Positions 16,688 through 24,542 of a stretch of DNA of 32,300 nt are shown in pieces (positions within the stretch are counted from its first letter, which is position 1; every line of letters begins with the position of its first letter). Position numbers and translations under genes: made by a program. The notes beneath the pieces were generated by a model that searched no databases, was not told the origin of the DNA, and saw only the letters and a program-made list of their open reading frames with translations. This stretch comes from Actinokineospora inagensis DSM 44258 (GTDB taxonomy: Bacteria > Actinomycetota > Actinomycetes > Mycobacteriales > Pseudonocardiaceae), in contig NZ_AXWW01000073.1 in the NCBI RefSeq assembly GCF_000482865.1, positions 1 through 32,300 of the forward strand, in the 5' to 3' direction.

Positions 16688-16718
16688 TTGACCTCGACTT
16701 TGCTCTAACTTCTACCGT
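16688..16718 (+). promoter_or_regulatory. Promoter of leaderless ABC exporter gene
   Basis: TTGACC (16688-16693) and TACCGT (16713-16718) are separated by 19 nt. The GTG at 16726 begins 7 nt after the -10, and no ribosome site is seen, so a leaderless mRNA is likely. It shares a 59-bp divergent region with the EI24-family gene. Confidence 0.5.
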
Positions 16719-16725
16719 TCCCGGT

Positions 16726-18651
16726 GTGGACATGCAGATGACGGCGTGGAACGCGCTCTACCGGACCATGCACGCGCGTACCGACCAGCGCACGAGCACC
16801 CGCCGGGCGTTGCGGCGGGTGCTGGTCTTCGCCCGACCGCACCGCGCCCGGATCGCTCGGTTCCTGCTGGTGAGCGTGCTGCTCTCGGCGCTCGCGGTGG
16901 CGACCCCGGTGCTGGCGGGCCGGGTGGTCGACGCGATCGTCGGCAAGCAGCAGGCGGGTGTGGTGGTGTGGCTGGCGGCGGTGATCGCGGTGGCCGCCGT
17001 GCTGGAGGCCGGGTTGGGGCTGGTCGGCCGGTACCTGTCGGCGAGCATCGGCGAGGGGCTGATCCTGGACCTGCGCACCCGGGTGTTCGACCACGTGCAG
17101 CGGATGCCGGTCGCGTTCTTCACCCGCACCCGCACCGGCGCGCTGGTCAGCAGGCTCAACAACGACGTGATCGGCGCGCAGCGGGCGTTCAGCGACACGC
17201 TCTCCGGCGTGGTCGGCAACCTGGTCACCCTCACCTTGACGCTCATCGTCATGATCGGCATCTCCTGGCCGGTGACGCTGCTCGCGCTGGTCCTGCTGCC
17301 GGTGTTCGTCATCCCGGCCCGCCGGATGGGCGGGCGGCTGGCCGCGCTGCAGCGGGAGGCCGCCGAGCACAACGCGGTGATGAGCACCCAGATGACCGAG
17401 CGGTTCTCCGCTCCCGGGGCCACCCTGGTGAAGCTGTTCGGCCGCCCGGACCGCGAGTCGGCCGAGTTCGCCGAGCGCGCGGGCCGGGTGCGCGACATCG
17501 GCGTGCGCACCGCGATGGTGCAGTGGGTGTTCGTCACCGCGCTGACCCTCGTGTCCGCGCTCGCGCTGGCCCTGGTCTACGGGCTCGGCGGCTACCTGGC
17601 GATCACCGGGTCGCTGGAGCCGGGCGCGGTGGTGTCCCTGGCGCTGCTGCTGACCAGGCTGTACTCGCCGCTGACCGCGCTCGCCGGTGCCCGTGTCGAG
17701 GTGATGAGCGCGCTGGTCAGCTTCGAGCGGGTGTTCGAGGTGCTGGACCTGCCGCCGCTGATCACCGACGCGCCGGGCGCCGGACCGGTGCCGGACGGCC
17801 CGGTGTCGGTGGAGTTCGACGACGTCCGCTTCGGCTACCCCGCGGCGGACAAGGTGTCGCTGGCGTCGCTGGAGGAGGTCGCCACCCTCGACACCCGCGG
17901 CGGGGCCGAGGTGCTGCACGGGATCTCCTTCCGCGCCGAGCCGGGCCAACTGGTCGCCCTGGTCGGTTCGTCCGGCGCGGGCAAGTCGACCATCGCGCAG
18001 TTGGCGCCCCGGCTCTACGACGCGGACGCGGGCGCCGTTCGACTGTCCGGTGTGGACGTTCGGGAGCTGACCGCCGCGTCCATCCGGGACACCCTGGGCA
18101 TGGTCACCCAGGACGGGCACCTGTTCCACGAGTCGATCCGGGCCAACCTGCTGCTCGCCCGCCCCGGGGCCGACGAGTCCGACCTCTGGGACGCGCTGCG
18201 CCGGGCCCGGCTGGCCGACCTGGTGACGTCCTTGCCGGACGGTCTGGACACGGTGGTCGGCGAGCGCGGCTACCGGCTCTCCGGCGGTGAGCGGCAGCGG
18301 CTGACCATCGCCCGGCTGCTGCTGGCCCGGCCCCGCGTGGTGATCCTGGACGAGGCCACCGCGCACCTGGACTCGACCTCCGAGGCCGCCGTGCAGGCCG
18401 CGCTGGGCGAGGCGTTGGCCGGTCGCACCGCCATCGTCATCGCGCACCGGTTGTCGACCATCCGCGCCGCCGACCAGATCCTGGTGGTGGAGGCCGGTGA
18501 GATCGTGGAACGCGGCCGCCACGACGACCTGTTGGCCCAGGACGGGCGTTATGCCGAGTTGTACCGCACCCAGTTCAGCACCGGGGCGGCCGCGGAATCC
18601 AGTGCCGACCACGGAGTGGACGCGGTGGTCGAGCCACTGGCCACCCGGTAG
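16726..18651 (+). CDS. ABC exporter, fused permease and ATPase
   Basis: A 641-residue type IV half-transporter (MsbA/LmrA-like), forming a homo- or heterodimer in the membrane and using ATP for export. The six-helix transmembrane domain spans about residues 40-330. The nucleotide-binding domain has Walker A GSSGAGKST (414-422, K420), a Q-loop near MVTQDGHLF, signature LSGGERQR from 518, Walker B VVILDEAT with D542/E543, and H-loop H574 (IAHRLST). All catalytic residues are present, so it can work as a homodimer. There is no partner half-transporter nearby. The substrate (drug, lipid or peptide) cannot be told from sequence. A ~15-residue insertion (about 385-400, ASLEEVATLDTRGG) just before the first strand of the ATPase resembles that of actinobacterial multidrug/lipid exporters. 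Confidence 0.92.
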   Translation: MDMQMTAWNALYRTMHARTDQRTSTRRALRRVLVFARPHRARIARFLLVSVLLSALAVATPVLAGRVVDAIVGKQQAGVVVWLAAVIAVAAVLEAGLGLVGRYLSASIGEGLILDLRTRVFDHVQRMPVAFFTRTRTGALVSRLNNDVIGAQRAFSDTLSGVVGNLVTLTLTLIVMIGISWPVTLLALVLLPVFVIPARRMGGRLAALQREAAEHNAVMSTQMTERFSAPGATLVKLFGRPDRESAEFAERAGRVRDIGVRTAMVQWVFVTALTLVSALALALVYGLGGYLAITGSLEPGAVVSLALLLTRLYSPLTALAGARVEVMSALVSFERVFEVLDLPPLITDAPGAGPVPDGPVSVEFDDVRFGYPAADKVSLASLEEVATLDTRGGAEVLHGISFRAEPGQLVALVGSSGAGKSTIAQLAPRLYDADAGAVRLSGVDVRELTAASIRDTLGMVTQDGHLFHESIRANLLLARPGADESDLWDALRRARLADLVTSLPDGLDTVVGERGYRLSGGERQRLTIARLLLARPRVVILDEATAHLDSTSEAAVQAALGEALAGRTAIVIAHRLSTIRAADQILVVEAGEIVERGRHDDLLAQDGRYAELYRTQFSTGAAAESSADHGVDAVVEPLATR

Positions 18652-18801
18652 TGGGCGCCGAACGGGTGAAACCGGGGGCTGCTCGGTCACATTCGTCTGA
18701 TGAGGACGGTCCGGCTGACCCGGAAGCGTTGCAGATCAAGGGCAATGGACCCGTCACATTACGGCAACCGGGGGACTTCCCAAGTCCGCCATGCTGTGGC
18801 C

Positions 18802-19068
18802 ATGCTGAATCCCGTGTCCACACCCGTGTCCGGCCCCACCCCGGCGGAGTCCCGGCTGCGCGAGATCGCCGAGGACGCCACCCGGCTGCTCGTCCAGGCG
18901 CACCCGGCGATCGCGGCCGACGTGGTGGCGGCGGTGGTTTTCCAGGCGGCGGGTGAGTTGGCCGGAAGTTCTCGCGGGGTCGAGGAGTTCCACCAGTTGC
19001 TGCGCAGGCGGGCCGACGCCCGGCTGCGCGCGATGGCGGGCGTGTTCACCCCGATCCGGGCACGGTGA
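18802..19068 (+). CDS. Small three-helix-bundle domain protein
   Basis: An 88-residue, probably cytoplasmic helical protein. The region SRLREIAEDATRLL, HPAIAADVVAAVVFQAAGEL and VEEFHQLLRRRADARLRAM gives three amphipathic helices. It resembles the short actinobacterial three-helix-bundle dimerisation domains, which often lie next to regulators. No catalytic residues are seen. The ATG at 18802 is chosen because helical protein begins soon after; longer starts (18700) give basic, low-quality N-termini. It precedes the histidine kinase gene by ~130 bp in the same direction, but a functional link is not shown. Confidence 0.65.
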   Translation: MLNPVSTPVSGPTPAESRLREIAEDATRLLVQAHPAIAADVVAAVVFQAAGELAGSSRGVEEFHQLLRRRADARLRAMAGVFTPIRAR

Positions 19069-19199
19069 ACACTGGCGGGTGACGCTGACCGGGCGACCGG
19101 GTGACGTTCGGTGTCAGCTCGGGCACGGTCGGTCCAGTGGTATCACTCCTTCGTGTGGCGGGCCTTTACCATCTACCAATCCGCCGAAGGGGACCGCGC

Positions 19200-20273
19200 A
19201 TGCCGGACGACGAGCAGCACCCGCGCCCGCGGTCCCGGCTGCCCTTCGCCCGCCACCGCACCGGCGCCACCGCCGTGCTCGCCCAGGCCCGCCGGATCGG
19301 TGAGGACCTCGCCGACGGCCTGACCGGGCCCGGTGTCGCCGCCGCGGCCCGGGGCGTCCGCTCGCTGCTCGGCGCCGACGCCGTCGGCCTGTCCGACCTG
19401 TCCGGCCGACCGACCTGGGCCGGTCCCGTGCCGCCCGGCACCCGGTGGATCGCCCTCGTCGACGAGGTCTTGCACAGCGAGACCCGCGCTGGTCGCCCGC
19501 CGCTGGTTGTCCTACCGCTGCACGTGCACGACGAGCTGGCGGGGGTGCTCGTGGTCGCGGGCGCGGTCGCCGCGGTCGCCGTCCGCGAGGTCACCGACTG
19601 GGTGGTCGCCGCCCTGGAACGGGCCCGGCTGGAGGCCTCCGCCGAGTACGCCGCCCAGGCCGAACTGCGGGCGCTGCGCGCGGAGATCTCCCCGCACTTC
19701 GTCTACAACGCGCTCACCGTGATCGCCTCGTTGGTGCTCTCCGACCCGGACCGCTCCCGCGAGCTGATGCTCGACTTCGCCGACTACAACCGGTACAGCC
19801 TGGCCCGGCACGGCGAGTACACCACCGTCGCCGAGGAGTTCCACGCCATCGAGACCTACCTGGCGTTGCAGCGCGCCGTGCTCGGCGACCGGCTGCGGGT
19901 GCAGGTGCGGGTCGCGCCCGAGGTGCTCGCCGTCGCCATCCCGTACCTGGTGCTGCAGCCGCTGGTGGAGAACGCCGTGCGACACGGGGTGGAGCCGCGC
20001 CCGGCGGGCGGCACCGTCCAGGTGCGCGGCGAGGCCGAGGGCTCCGACTGCGTGATCACCGTGGACGACGACGGCGTCGGCATGCCCCCAGCGCACGCCG
20101 AGGCGATCCTGGCCGGACGCGGACCGGCGGGCAGCGTCGGCCTCGCCAACGTCGACCGGCGGCTGCGCAACGTCTACGGCGCCTGGTACGGGCTGGTCGT
20201 GGAGACCGAGCGGGACGCGGGCACCCGGGTGGTCGTCCGGATGCCGATGTTCGCCCCCGGGGTGGTGCCGTGA
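19200..20273 (+). CDS. LytS-type sensor histidine kinase (cytosolic)
   Basis: A 357-residue sensor kinase of the LytS/YehU (His_kinase) class. It has no transmembrane segment. A GAF-like sensory region (about 45-135) is followed by the phospho-acceptor motif AEISPHFVYNALTVIASL with H166, a Leu-rich helix, the N-box ENAVRHG (257-263), and G-boxes DDDGVGM (289-295) and GSVGLANVDRRL (311-322). It should phosphorylate the LytTR regulator, with which it overlaps by 4 bp. The ATG at 19200 has GAAGGGGA upstream. A promoter-like TTCGTG-N18-TACCAA (19150-19179) precedes it. In actinobacteria LytS/LytTR pairs next to DUF485/ActP symporters are recurrent, so sensing of a carboxylate or central-carbon signal is likely. 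Confidence 0.9.
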   Translation: MPDDEQHPRPRSRLPFARHRTGATAVLAQARRIGEDLADGLTGPGVAAAARGVRSLLGADAVGLSDLSGRPTWAGPVPPGTRWIALVDEVLHSETRAGRPPLVVLPLHVHDELAGVLVVAGAVAAVAVREVTDWVVAALERARLEASAEYAAQAELRALRAEISPHFVYNALTVIASLVLSDPDRSRELMLDFADYNRYSLARHGEYTTVAEEFHAIETYLALQRAVLGDRLRVQVRVAPEVLAVAIPYLVLQPLVENAVRHGVEPRPAGGTVQVRGEAEGSDCVITVDDDGVGMPPAHAEAILAGRGPAGSVGLANVDRRLRNVYGAWYGLVVETERDAGTRVVVRMPMFAPGVVP

Positions 20274-21043
20274 GCGGCGTGCGGGTGTTGGCGGTCGACG
20301 ACGTGCGGGCCGCGCTGGACGAGCTGTGCAGGCTGCTGCGCGCCGCCCCCGACGTCGCCGAGGTGTGCGCCGCCGGTGACGCGCTGAGCGCGCTGCGGAT
20401 GATCCAGGCCGAGCCGTTCGACGCGGTGTTCCTGGACATCTCCATGCCCGGCCTGACCGGCCTGGAACTGGCGTCCCTGCTGGCGAAGCTGTCCGACCCA
20501 CCGGTGATCGTGTTCGTCACCGCCTACGACGGCCACGCCGTCTCCGCCTACGGCATCGGCGCCGTGGACTACCTGCTCAAACCCGTCCGCGCCGAACGCC
20601 TCGCCGACGCGCTGACCCGCGTCGTGCGCGCCTCGGCCGGCCGACGCCCGGCCAGGGAACCGCTCCGCCCCGACGCCATGCCCGCCCTCCCCGTCGAATC
20701 CGACGGCCGCACCCGCTACGTCCGCCGCGGCGAGGTCAAGTTCGCCGAAGCCCACGGCGACTACGTCCGCCTGCACACCCCATCCGGCGTCCACCTGGTG
20801 CGAATGCCGATCTCCCGCCTGCAGGAATACTGGGAAGGCTCCGGCTTCGCCCGAGTCCACCGCGGCTTCCTGGTAGCCCTCGACGCCGTCCGCGAACTCC
20901 GCAGCGACTCCGTCGGCGGCATGCTCGCCCACACCGACCTCGGCGACGTCCCGGTCAGCCGCCGCCACGCCCGAGACCTCCGCGCCCGCCTCCTCCGCGC
21001 CGCCCAACGCGGCGAACTCGGCCGAGCGGACCACGGCAGATGA
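20270..21043 (+). CDS. LytTR-family response regulator
   Basis: A 257-residue response regulator. The receiver domain (1-120) has the acidic pair D10/D11, phospho-acceptor D56 (FLDISMP), T84 and K104 (YLLKP). The LytTR DNA-binding domain (about 140-245) contains KFAEAHGDYVRLHT, RMPISRLQEYW, FARVHRGFLVALDAV and VPVSRRHARDLRARL. The start GTG lies inside the kinase stop (GTGA, 20270-20273), so the pair is translationally coupled. LytTR proteins bind direct repeats upstream of target promoters. The obvious candidates are the two symporter cassettes downstream, but no repeat of the classical LytTR type was identified with confidence. Confidence 0.92.
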   Translation: MSGVRVLAVDDVRAALDELCRLLRAAPDVAEVCAAGDALSALRMIQAEPFDAVFLDISMPGLTGLELASLLAKLSDPPVIVFVTAYDGHAVSAYGIGAVDYLLKPVRAERLADALTRVVRASAGRRPAREPLRPDAMPALPVESDGRTRYVRRGEVKFAEAHGDYVRLHTPSGVHLVRMPISRLQEYWEGSGFARVHRGFLVALDAVRELRSDSVGGMLAHTDLGDVPVSRRHARDLRARLLRAAQRGELGRADHGR

Positions 21044-21157
21044 ACACCCCCGCACCTACGCCCCCCTCACCCGACAACCATCCCCGCCCACCCCACACCT
21101 TCGATAGCCCACTGCCCACCCATCTCACCCCGCACCCGACCTCCGACTCCCGGCCAG

Positions 21158-21800
21158 CCCCCACCCTGTCCCGGGGGGCGTCCCCAGTGCCAGTCTACCG
21201 GTCGCCCGGCGCAGCGAACGGATCACGCGAATGCTGGGGATGGAGCGCAACGATGTGGACAACTCCGCGCCGCGGACGGGTACAGGCGGCCCCCACCCGA
21301 TCCCGGGGGGCGGCCCCGATGCCAGTCTACCGGCTGGCGAGCTTGGTGGACGGATCATGCGAACGCTGGGGATGGGTCGGACCGATGTGGACAACTCGGC
21401 GCCCTCGACGGGACTGGGCGGCCCCACCCATTCCCGGGAGGCGACCCAGTGCCCGTCTTCACACCCGCTGGCGGGCCTGGTGACAGTGCCGCGTGAACGC
21501 CGGGGATGCCGTAGGCCGGTGCGGACAACTTGGCACCGCGGACGGGTACGGGCGGCCCCCACCCGATCCCGGGGGGCGGCCCCGATGCCAGTCTACCGGC
21601 TGGCGAGCGTCGTGGGCGGGTCGTGCGAATGCTGGGGATGGCGCAGGTCGGTGTGGACAACTCGACGTCCCCGACGGGTACAGGCGGCCCCCACCCTGTC
21701 CCGGGGGGCGGCCCCGGTCCCAGTCTACCCGCTGACGAGCCTGGCGGGCGAACCGTGCGAATGCTGGGGACACACCACGGCGATGTGGACAACTCGGCTG
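21158..21800. repeat. Five-copy ~132-bp tandem repeat carrying DnaA-box-like sites
   Basis: Units begin with CCCCCACCC (GCCCCACCC in the third) at 21158, 21290, 21421, 21556 and 21688. Each runs through CCCGGGGGGCGGCCCC, CCAGTCTACCGG, GCGAATGCTGGGGATGG and TGTGGACAACTC. TGTGGACAA is present at 21254, 21386, 21652 and 21784; the third copy has TGCGGACAA at 21520. Its complement, TTGTCCACA, equals the Streptomyces DnaA-box consensus. The third copy is the most diverged. The unit is clearly related to the arms of the inverted-repeat elements at 26995-27587. Confidence 0.85.
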
Positions 21801-21841
21801 GCATTGAGCTCCGCGCCGGCCGCCCGCACACCAAGCTCGCC

Positions 21842-21877
21842 GCAGCCCCCGCAGCCCCCGCAGCCCCCGCAGCCCCC
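21842..21877. repeat. Perfect 9-bp repeat, four copies
   Basis: GCAGCCCCC is repeated four times without change. It is followed to ~21950 by longer, related units containing GAGCGCGGACCCGCAGC. It lies directly upstream of the small membrane protein gene at 21956. Confidence 0.8.
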
Positions 21878-21955
21878 GCAGCAGAGCGCGGACCCGCAGC
21901 CCCCGCGGCGGAGCGCGGACCCGCAGCAGAGCGCGGACCCGACTCGGCGAGCCGG

Positions 21956-22315
21956 ATGAGTCCGCATCGACGCGTCGCGGTGACCAGTCCGCAGACCAGG
22001 CTCGCTCACGCCCGGCGCAGGCATCGCACCGCCTGGCGGCCGCCGACCTTGGACCCGGTGGACGCGCGAGTGGCCATGCGTGTCTACCGCGCACAGCGAA
22101 TCCTTGTCGCACAAGCACTCCTGGCCCTGTTCACCTTCCTCTTCGGACTCCCGCTGGTCCTGCGCCTGTTCCCATCCTGGGACGGGGTCAGGCTGCTCGG
22201 CGTCCCGATGTCGTGGTTGGCGATTGTGCTGGTTCCCTTTCCCGCCATGGTGTTGATCTCCCGTTGGCAGTTGCGGCGGGCGGAGCGGGTTGAGGATGTC
22301 GGGGAGTTGGAGTGA
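21956..22315 (+). CDS. Small two-helix membrane protein of a symporter cassette
   Basis: A 119-residue protein with a basic N-terminal tail (about 1-45) and two hydrophobic segments (about 48-70, AQRILVAQALLALFTFLFGLP; and 81-104, LGVPMSWLAIVLVPFPAMVLI), then a short charged tail. It occupies the position of the DUF485 partner in YjcH-ActP pairs but is only weakly similar to DUF485 in sequence. Its stop overlaps the GTG of the symporter by 4 bp (22312-22315), indicating translational coupling and joint function in the membrane. The start at 21956 is uncertain; ATG 22076 would leave just the membrane part. Repeats lie directly upstream. Confidence 0.75.
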   Translation: MSPHRRVAVTSPQTRLAHARRRHRTAWRPPTLDPVDARVAMRVYRAQRILVAQALLALFTFLFGLPLVLRLFPSWDGVRLLGVPMSWLAIVLVPFPAMVLISRWQLRRAERVEDVGELE

Positions 22316-24087
22316 TCGCGGTCTTCGCGGTGGCGCCGGTCGTGGTGATCACTCTGTTGGTGGGGTTGCGCGGGGTCGCGGCCATGCGCACCACGTCCGA
22401 CTTCCTGGTGGCGTCGCGGCGGGTGTCGCCGTTGTTGAATTCGGCGGCGGTGTCGGGGGAGTACTTGTCCGCGGCGTCGTTTCTCGGGGTGGCTGGGCTT
22501 GTGGTGAAGGACGGCATGGGGGCGCTGTGGTACCCGGTCGGGTTCACCGCGGGCTATGTCGCGATGTTGGTGTTGGTCGCGGCGCCGATGCGGCGGTCGG
22601 GTGCGGTGACCGTGCCGGACTTCGCCGAGGCCCGGTTGGCGTCGACGCCGTTGCGGAAACTCGCGGCGGTCACCGTGCTCGTCGTCGCCGGGTTGTACCT
22701 GGTGCCGCAGTTCCGCACGGCGGGGTTGGTGCTGAGCGTGGTCAGCGACAGCCCGTACTGGGTGGGTGTGGTCATCGCGGCGGTCGTGGTGAGCGTGACC
22801 CTCGCGCTCGGCGGTATGCGCGCGGCGACGTACGTGCAGGCGTTCCAGTTCTGCTTCAAGCTGCTGCTGTTCATCGTCCCGGCGATCTGGTTGCTGCTGC
22901 AGGTCGGACCGCAGGTGCGGCACGAGGCTGTGCACCCGGTGCCGTTCACCCACTTCAGCCACGACACCGCGGTCGACTTCGACCTGGAGGTGACCCTGCT
23001 GCTCGACGAACCCCTGACCGTGCGGACCGGTGACGGCAGGTCGCTCACCATCCCGGCGGGGGAGTACCGGGTCGCCGACGGCAGCACGCTCGTCTTCCCA
23101 GCGGGCGCGGCGGTTCCCGGGGTCCGCGGTGGCGCCGCCCCGGGCGGTCCGGACTGGAGCAGGCCGCTGCTCGACGTCAACGACGCGGACCACCCGCTGC
23201 TGGGCACCTGGGCCGTGTTGGTGGCCACCATGTTCGGCACCATGGGCCTTCCGCACGTGCTGATGCGCTTGCACACCAGCCCGGACGGTCGCGCCGCCCG
23301 CCGCACCGCCGCCATCACCGTCGGCCTGCTCGGTGTCTTCTACCTGTTCCCCGGCGTCTACGGCACCCTGGCCAAGGTCCTGGTCCCGCAGTTGTACCTG
23401 TCCGGCGCCACGGACACCGCGGTCGTCGCCCTACCGTCCCAAGTGGACACCGGGTCGACCGGGACCGTGTTCACCGCGCTGCTGACCGCGGGCGCGTTCG
23501 CCGCGTTCCTGGCCACCTCACTCGGGTTGCTGCTGGTCGTGGCGGGCGCGATCTCGCACGACCTGGTGCCCGGCGGGCTGGCCCGGCTCCGGTTCACCGT
23601 GGTCGCGGCGGCCGCCGTCGTCGTGCTGCTGGCGCTGCCCTCGGTGAAGTTGGACGCGGGCGTGCTGGTCACCTGGGGGTTCACCGTGGCGGCCTCCACC
23701 TTCTGCCCGCTGCTGGTGCTGGGCATCTGGTGGCCGCGGCTGACCGCGCCGGGCGCCATCGCCGGGGTCGCCGCCGGGCTGCTGGCCTCCGCCGGGGCGA
23801 TCGCGGTCGCGCTGTTCGGGCCGCCGTTGTCCGGCCTGCCCGCGCTGCTGATCGCCCAGCCCGCCCCGTGGTCGATCCCGTTGGCGTTCGTCACGATGGT
23901 GGGCGGGTCGCTGTTCGGCAGGCCGCCCGCCTGGTCCTCGGCGGCGATGCTGCGGCTGCACCTGCGTGAGCGACCCGGCTTCGACCACCGCCGGTCCCGC
24001 CCGCCCGCGCGTGACCTGGGCCACTCGTCCTGGTCTGCCCGCCGTTCGTCGGCCGCTCGTCGCGTGATCCGTCGTTTGGGCCGCTGA
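22312..24087 (+). CDS. Sodium:solute symporter (SSS family) with enlarged external loop
   Basis: A 591-residue multi-pass permease of the SSS family (ActP/PutP-like), expected to import an organic acid with Na+ or H+. Seen: the family segment SAAVSGEYLSAASFLGVAG (44-62), ALGGMRAATYVQAFQF (165-180), GLPHVLMRLHTSPDGRAARR (312-331) and about 13 hydrophobic segments. Compared with the ActP-like protein at 24539, it carries an insert of ~50 extra residues at about 205-295 (strands LTVRTGDGRSLTIPAGEYRV, STLVFPAGAAV), probably a small extracytoplasmic beta domain. The C-terminus is a basic tail rich in Arg/Ser. The substrate is unknown, likely a monocarboxylate. The gene is coupled to the small membrane protein before it. 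Confidence 0.88.
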   Translation: MIAVFAVAPVVVITLLVGLRGVAAMRTTSDFLVASRRVSPLLNSAAVSGEYLSAASFLGVAGLVVKDGMGALWYPVGFTAGYVAMLVLVAAPMRRSGAVTVPDFAEARLASTPLRKLAAVTVLVVAGLYLVPQFRTAGLVLSVVSDSPYWVGVVIAAVVVSVTLALGGMRAATYVQAFQFCFKLLLFIVPAIWLLLQVGPQVRHEAVHPVPFTHFSHDTAVDFDLEVTLLLDEPLTVRTGDGRSLTIPAGEYRVADGSTLVFPAGAAVPGVRGGAAPGGPDWSRPLLDVNDADHPLLGTWAVLVATMFGTMGLPHVLMRLHTSPDGRAARRTAAITVGLLGVFYLFPGVYGTLAKVLVPQLYLSGATDTAVVALPSQVDTGSTGTVFTALLTAGAFAAFLATSLGLLLVVAGAISHDLVPGGLARLRFTVVAAAAVVVLLALPSVKLDAGVLVTWGFTVAASTFCPLLVLGIWWPRLTAPGAIAGVAAGLLASAGAIAVALFGPPLSGLPALLIAQPAPWSIPLAFVTMVGGSLFGRPPAWSSAAMLRLHLRERPGFDHRRSRPPARDLGHSSWSARRSSAARRVIRRLGR

Positions 24088-24152
24088 CCGCCCGACCGCC
24101 GCCCGCCGCTCCCTAACGTGACGCGGAACACCCGTCGAGGGAGGCGAGAGAA

Positions 24153-24542
24153 GTGAGCACCACCGAGTCCGAGACCCGGCCCCCGGACCCGACGAACTGG
24201 GCCGAGGTCCACGACAGCGCCGAGTTCGTCGAGCTTCGCTCCAGGTTACGCCGGTTCGTTTTCCCGATGACCGCCATCTTCCTGATCTGGTACCTGGTCT
24301 ACGTCCTGCTGGCCGACTACGCCCACGGCTTCATGAAGACCAAGCTCGTCGGCGACTTCAACGTCGGCCTGCTGCTCGGCCTGCTGCAGTTCGTCTCCAC
24401 CTTCGTGATCACCAGCCTCTACGTGCGCTACGCCGACCGGAAGCTCGACCCGTTGGCCGCCCGGATCCGCGAGAGCGTGGATATCACAGCAACCCCGGCG
24501 GGCACGCAAGGCGCAGCGAGCAACGAGGAGGCCGCGAAGTGA
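24153..24542 (+). CDS. DUF485 inner-membrane protein (YjcH-like)
   Basis: A 129-residue DUF485 protein, the standard partner of ActP acetate symporters. The core WAEVHDSAEFVELRSRLRRFVFPMTAIFLIWYLVYVLLADYAHGF...NVGLLLGLLQFVSTFVITSLYVRYADRKLDPLAARIRE is typical, with two membrane segments (about 36-55 and 70-91). The biochemical role of DUF485 proteins is not established. GTG start, with GGGAGG at 24139-24144. A -10-like TAACGT lies at 24114-24119 with no good -35, which would suit an activator-dependent promoter. Its stop overlaps the ActP start by 4 bp. Confidence 0.92.
   Translation: MSTTESETRPPDPTNWAEVHDSAEFVELRSRLRRFVFPMTAIFLIWYLVYVLLADYAHGFMKTKLVGDFNVGLLLGLLQFVSTFVITSLYVRYADRKLDPLAARIRESVDITATPAGTQGAASNEEAAK

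Larger units (their letters stand above)
21044..21955. other. Repeat-filled gap between regulator and first symporter cassette
   Basis: About 900 bp without a credible gene. 21044-21157 is C-rich and unstructured. 21158-21800 is a five-copy ~132-bp tandem array. 21842-21877 is a perfect 9-bp repeat, followed by GCGGACCCGCAGC-type repeats up to 21950. Because 132 is divisible by three, long open frames exist on both strands, but they only translate the repeat. Confidence 0.75.

Noticed and set aside
16705-18690. Open frame of 661 codons antisense to the ABC exporter
   Set aside because: The exporter has all family motifs. The opposite frame is a GC-driven shadow with Arg/His/Gln-rich composition.
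21158-21800. Possible CRISPR array
   Set aside because: The whole ~132-bp unit is similar between copies; there are no short constant repeats with unique spacers and no cas genes.
21158-21800. Origin of replication because of DnaA-box-like sites
   Set aside because: There is no dnaA, dnaN or AT-rich unwinding region nearby, and the boxes come from one tandemly copied unit. Kept only as a possible DnaA-binding locus.
21230-21955. Long open frames on both strands through the 132-bp array
   Set aside because: They stay open because the unit length is about a multiple of three. The translations merely repeat and resemble no protein family.
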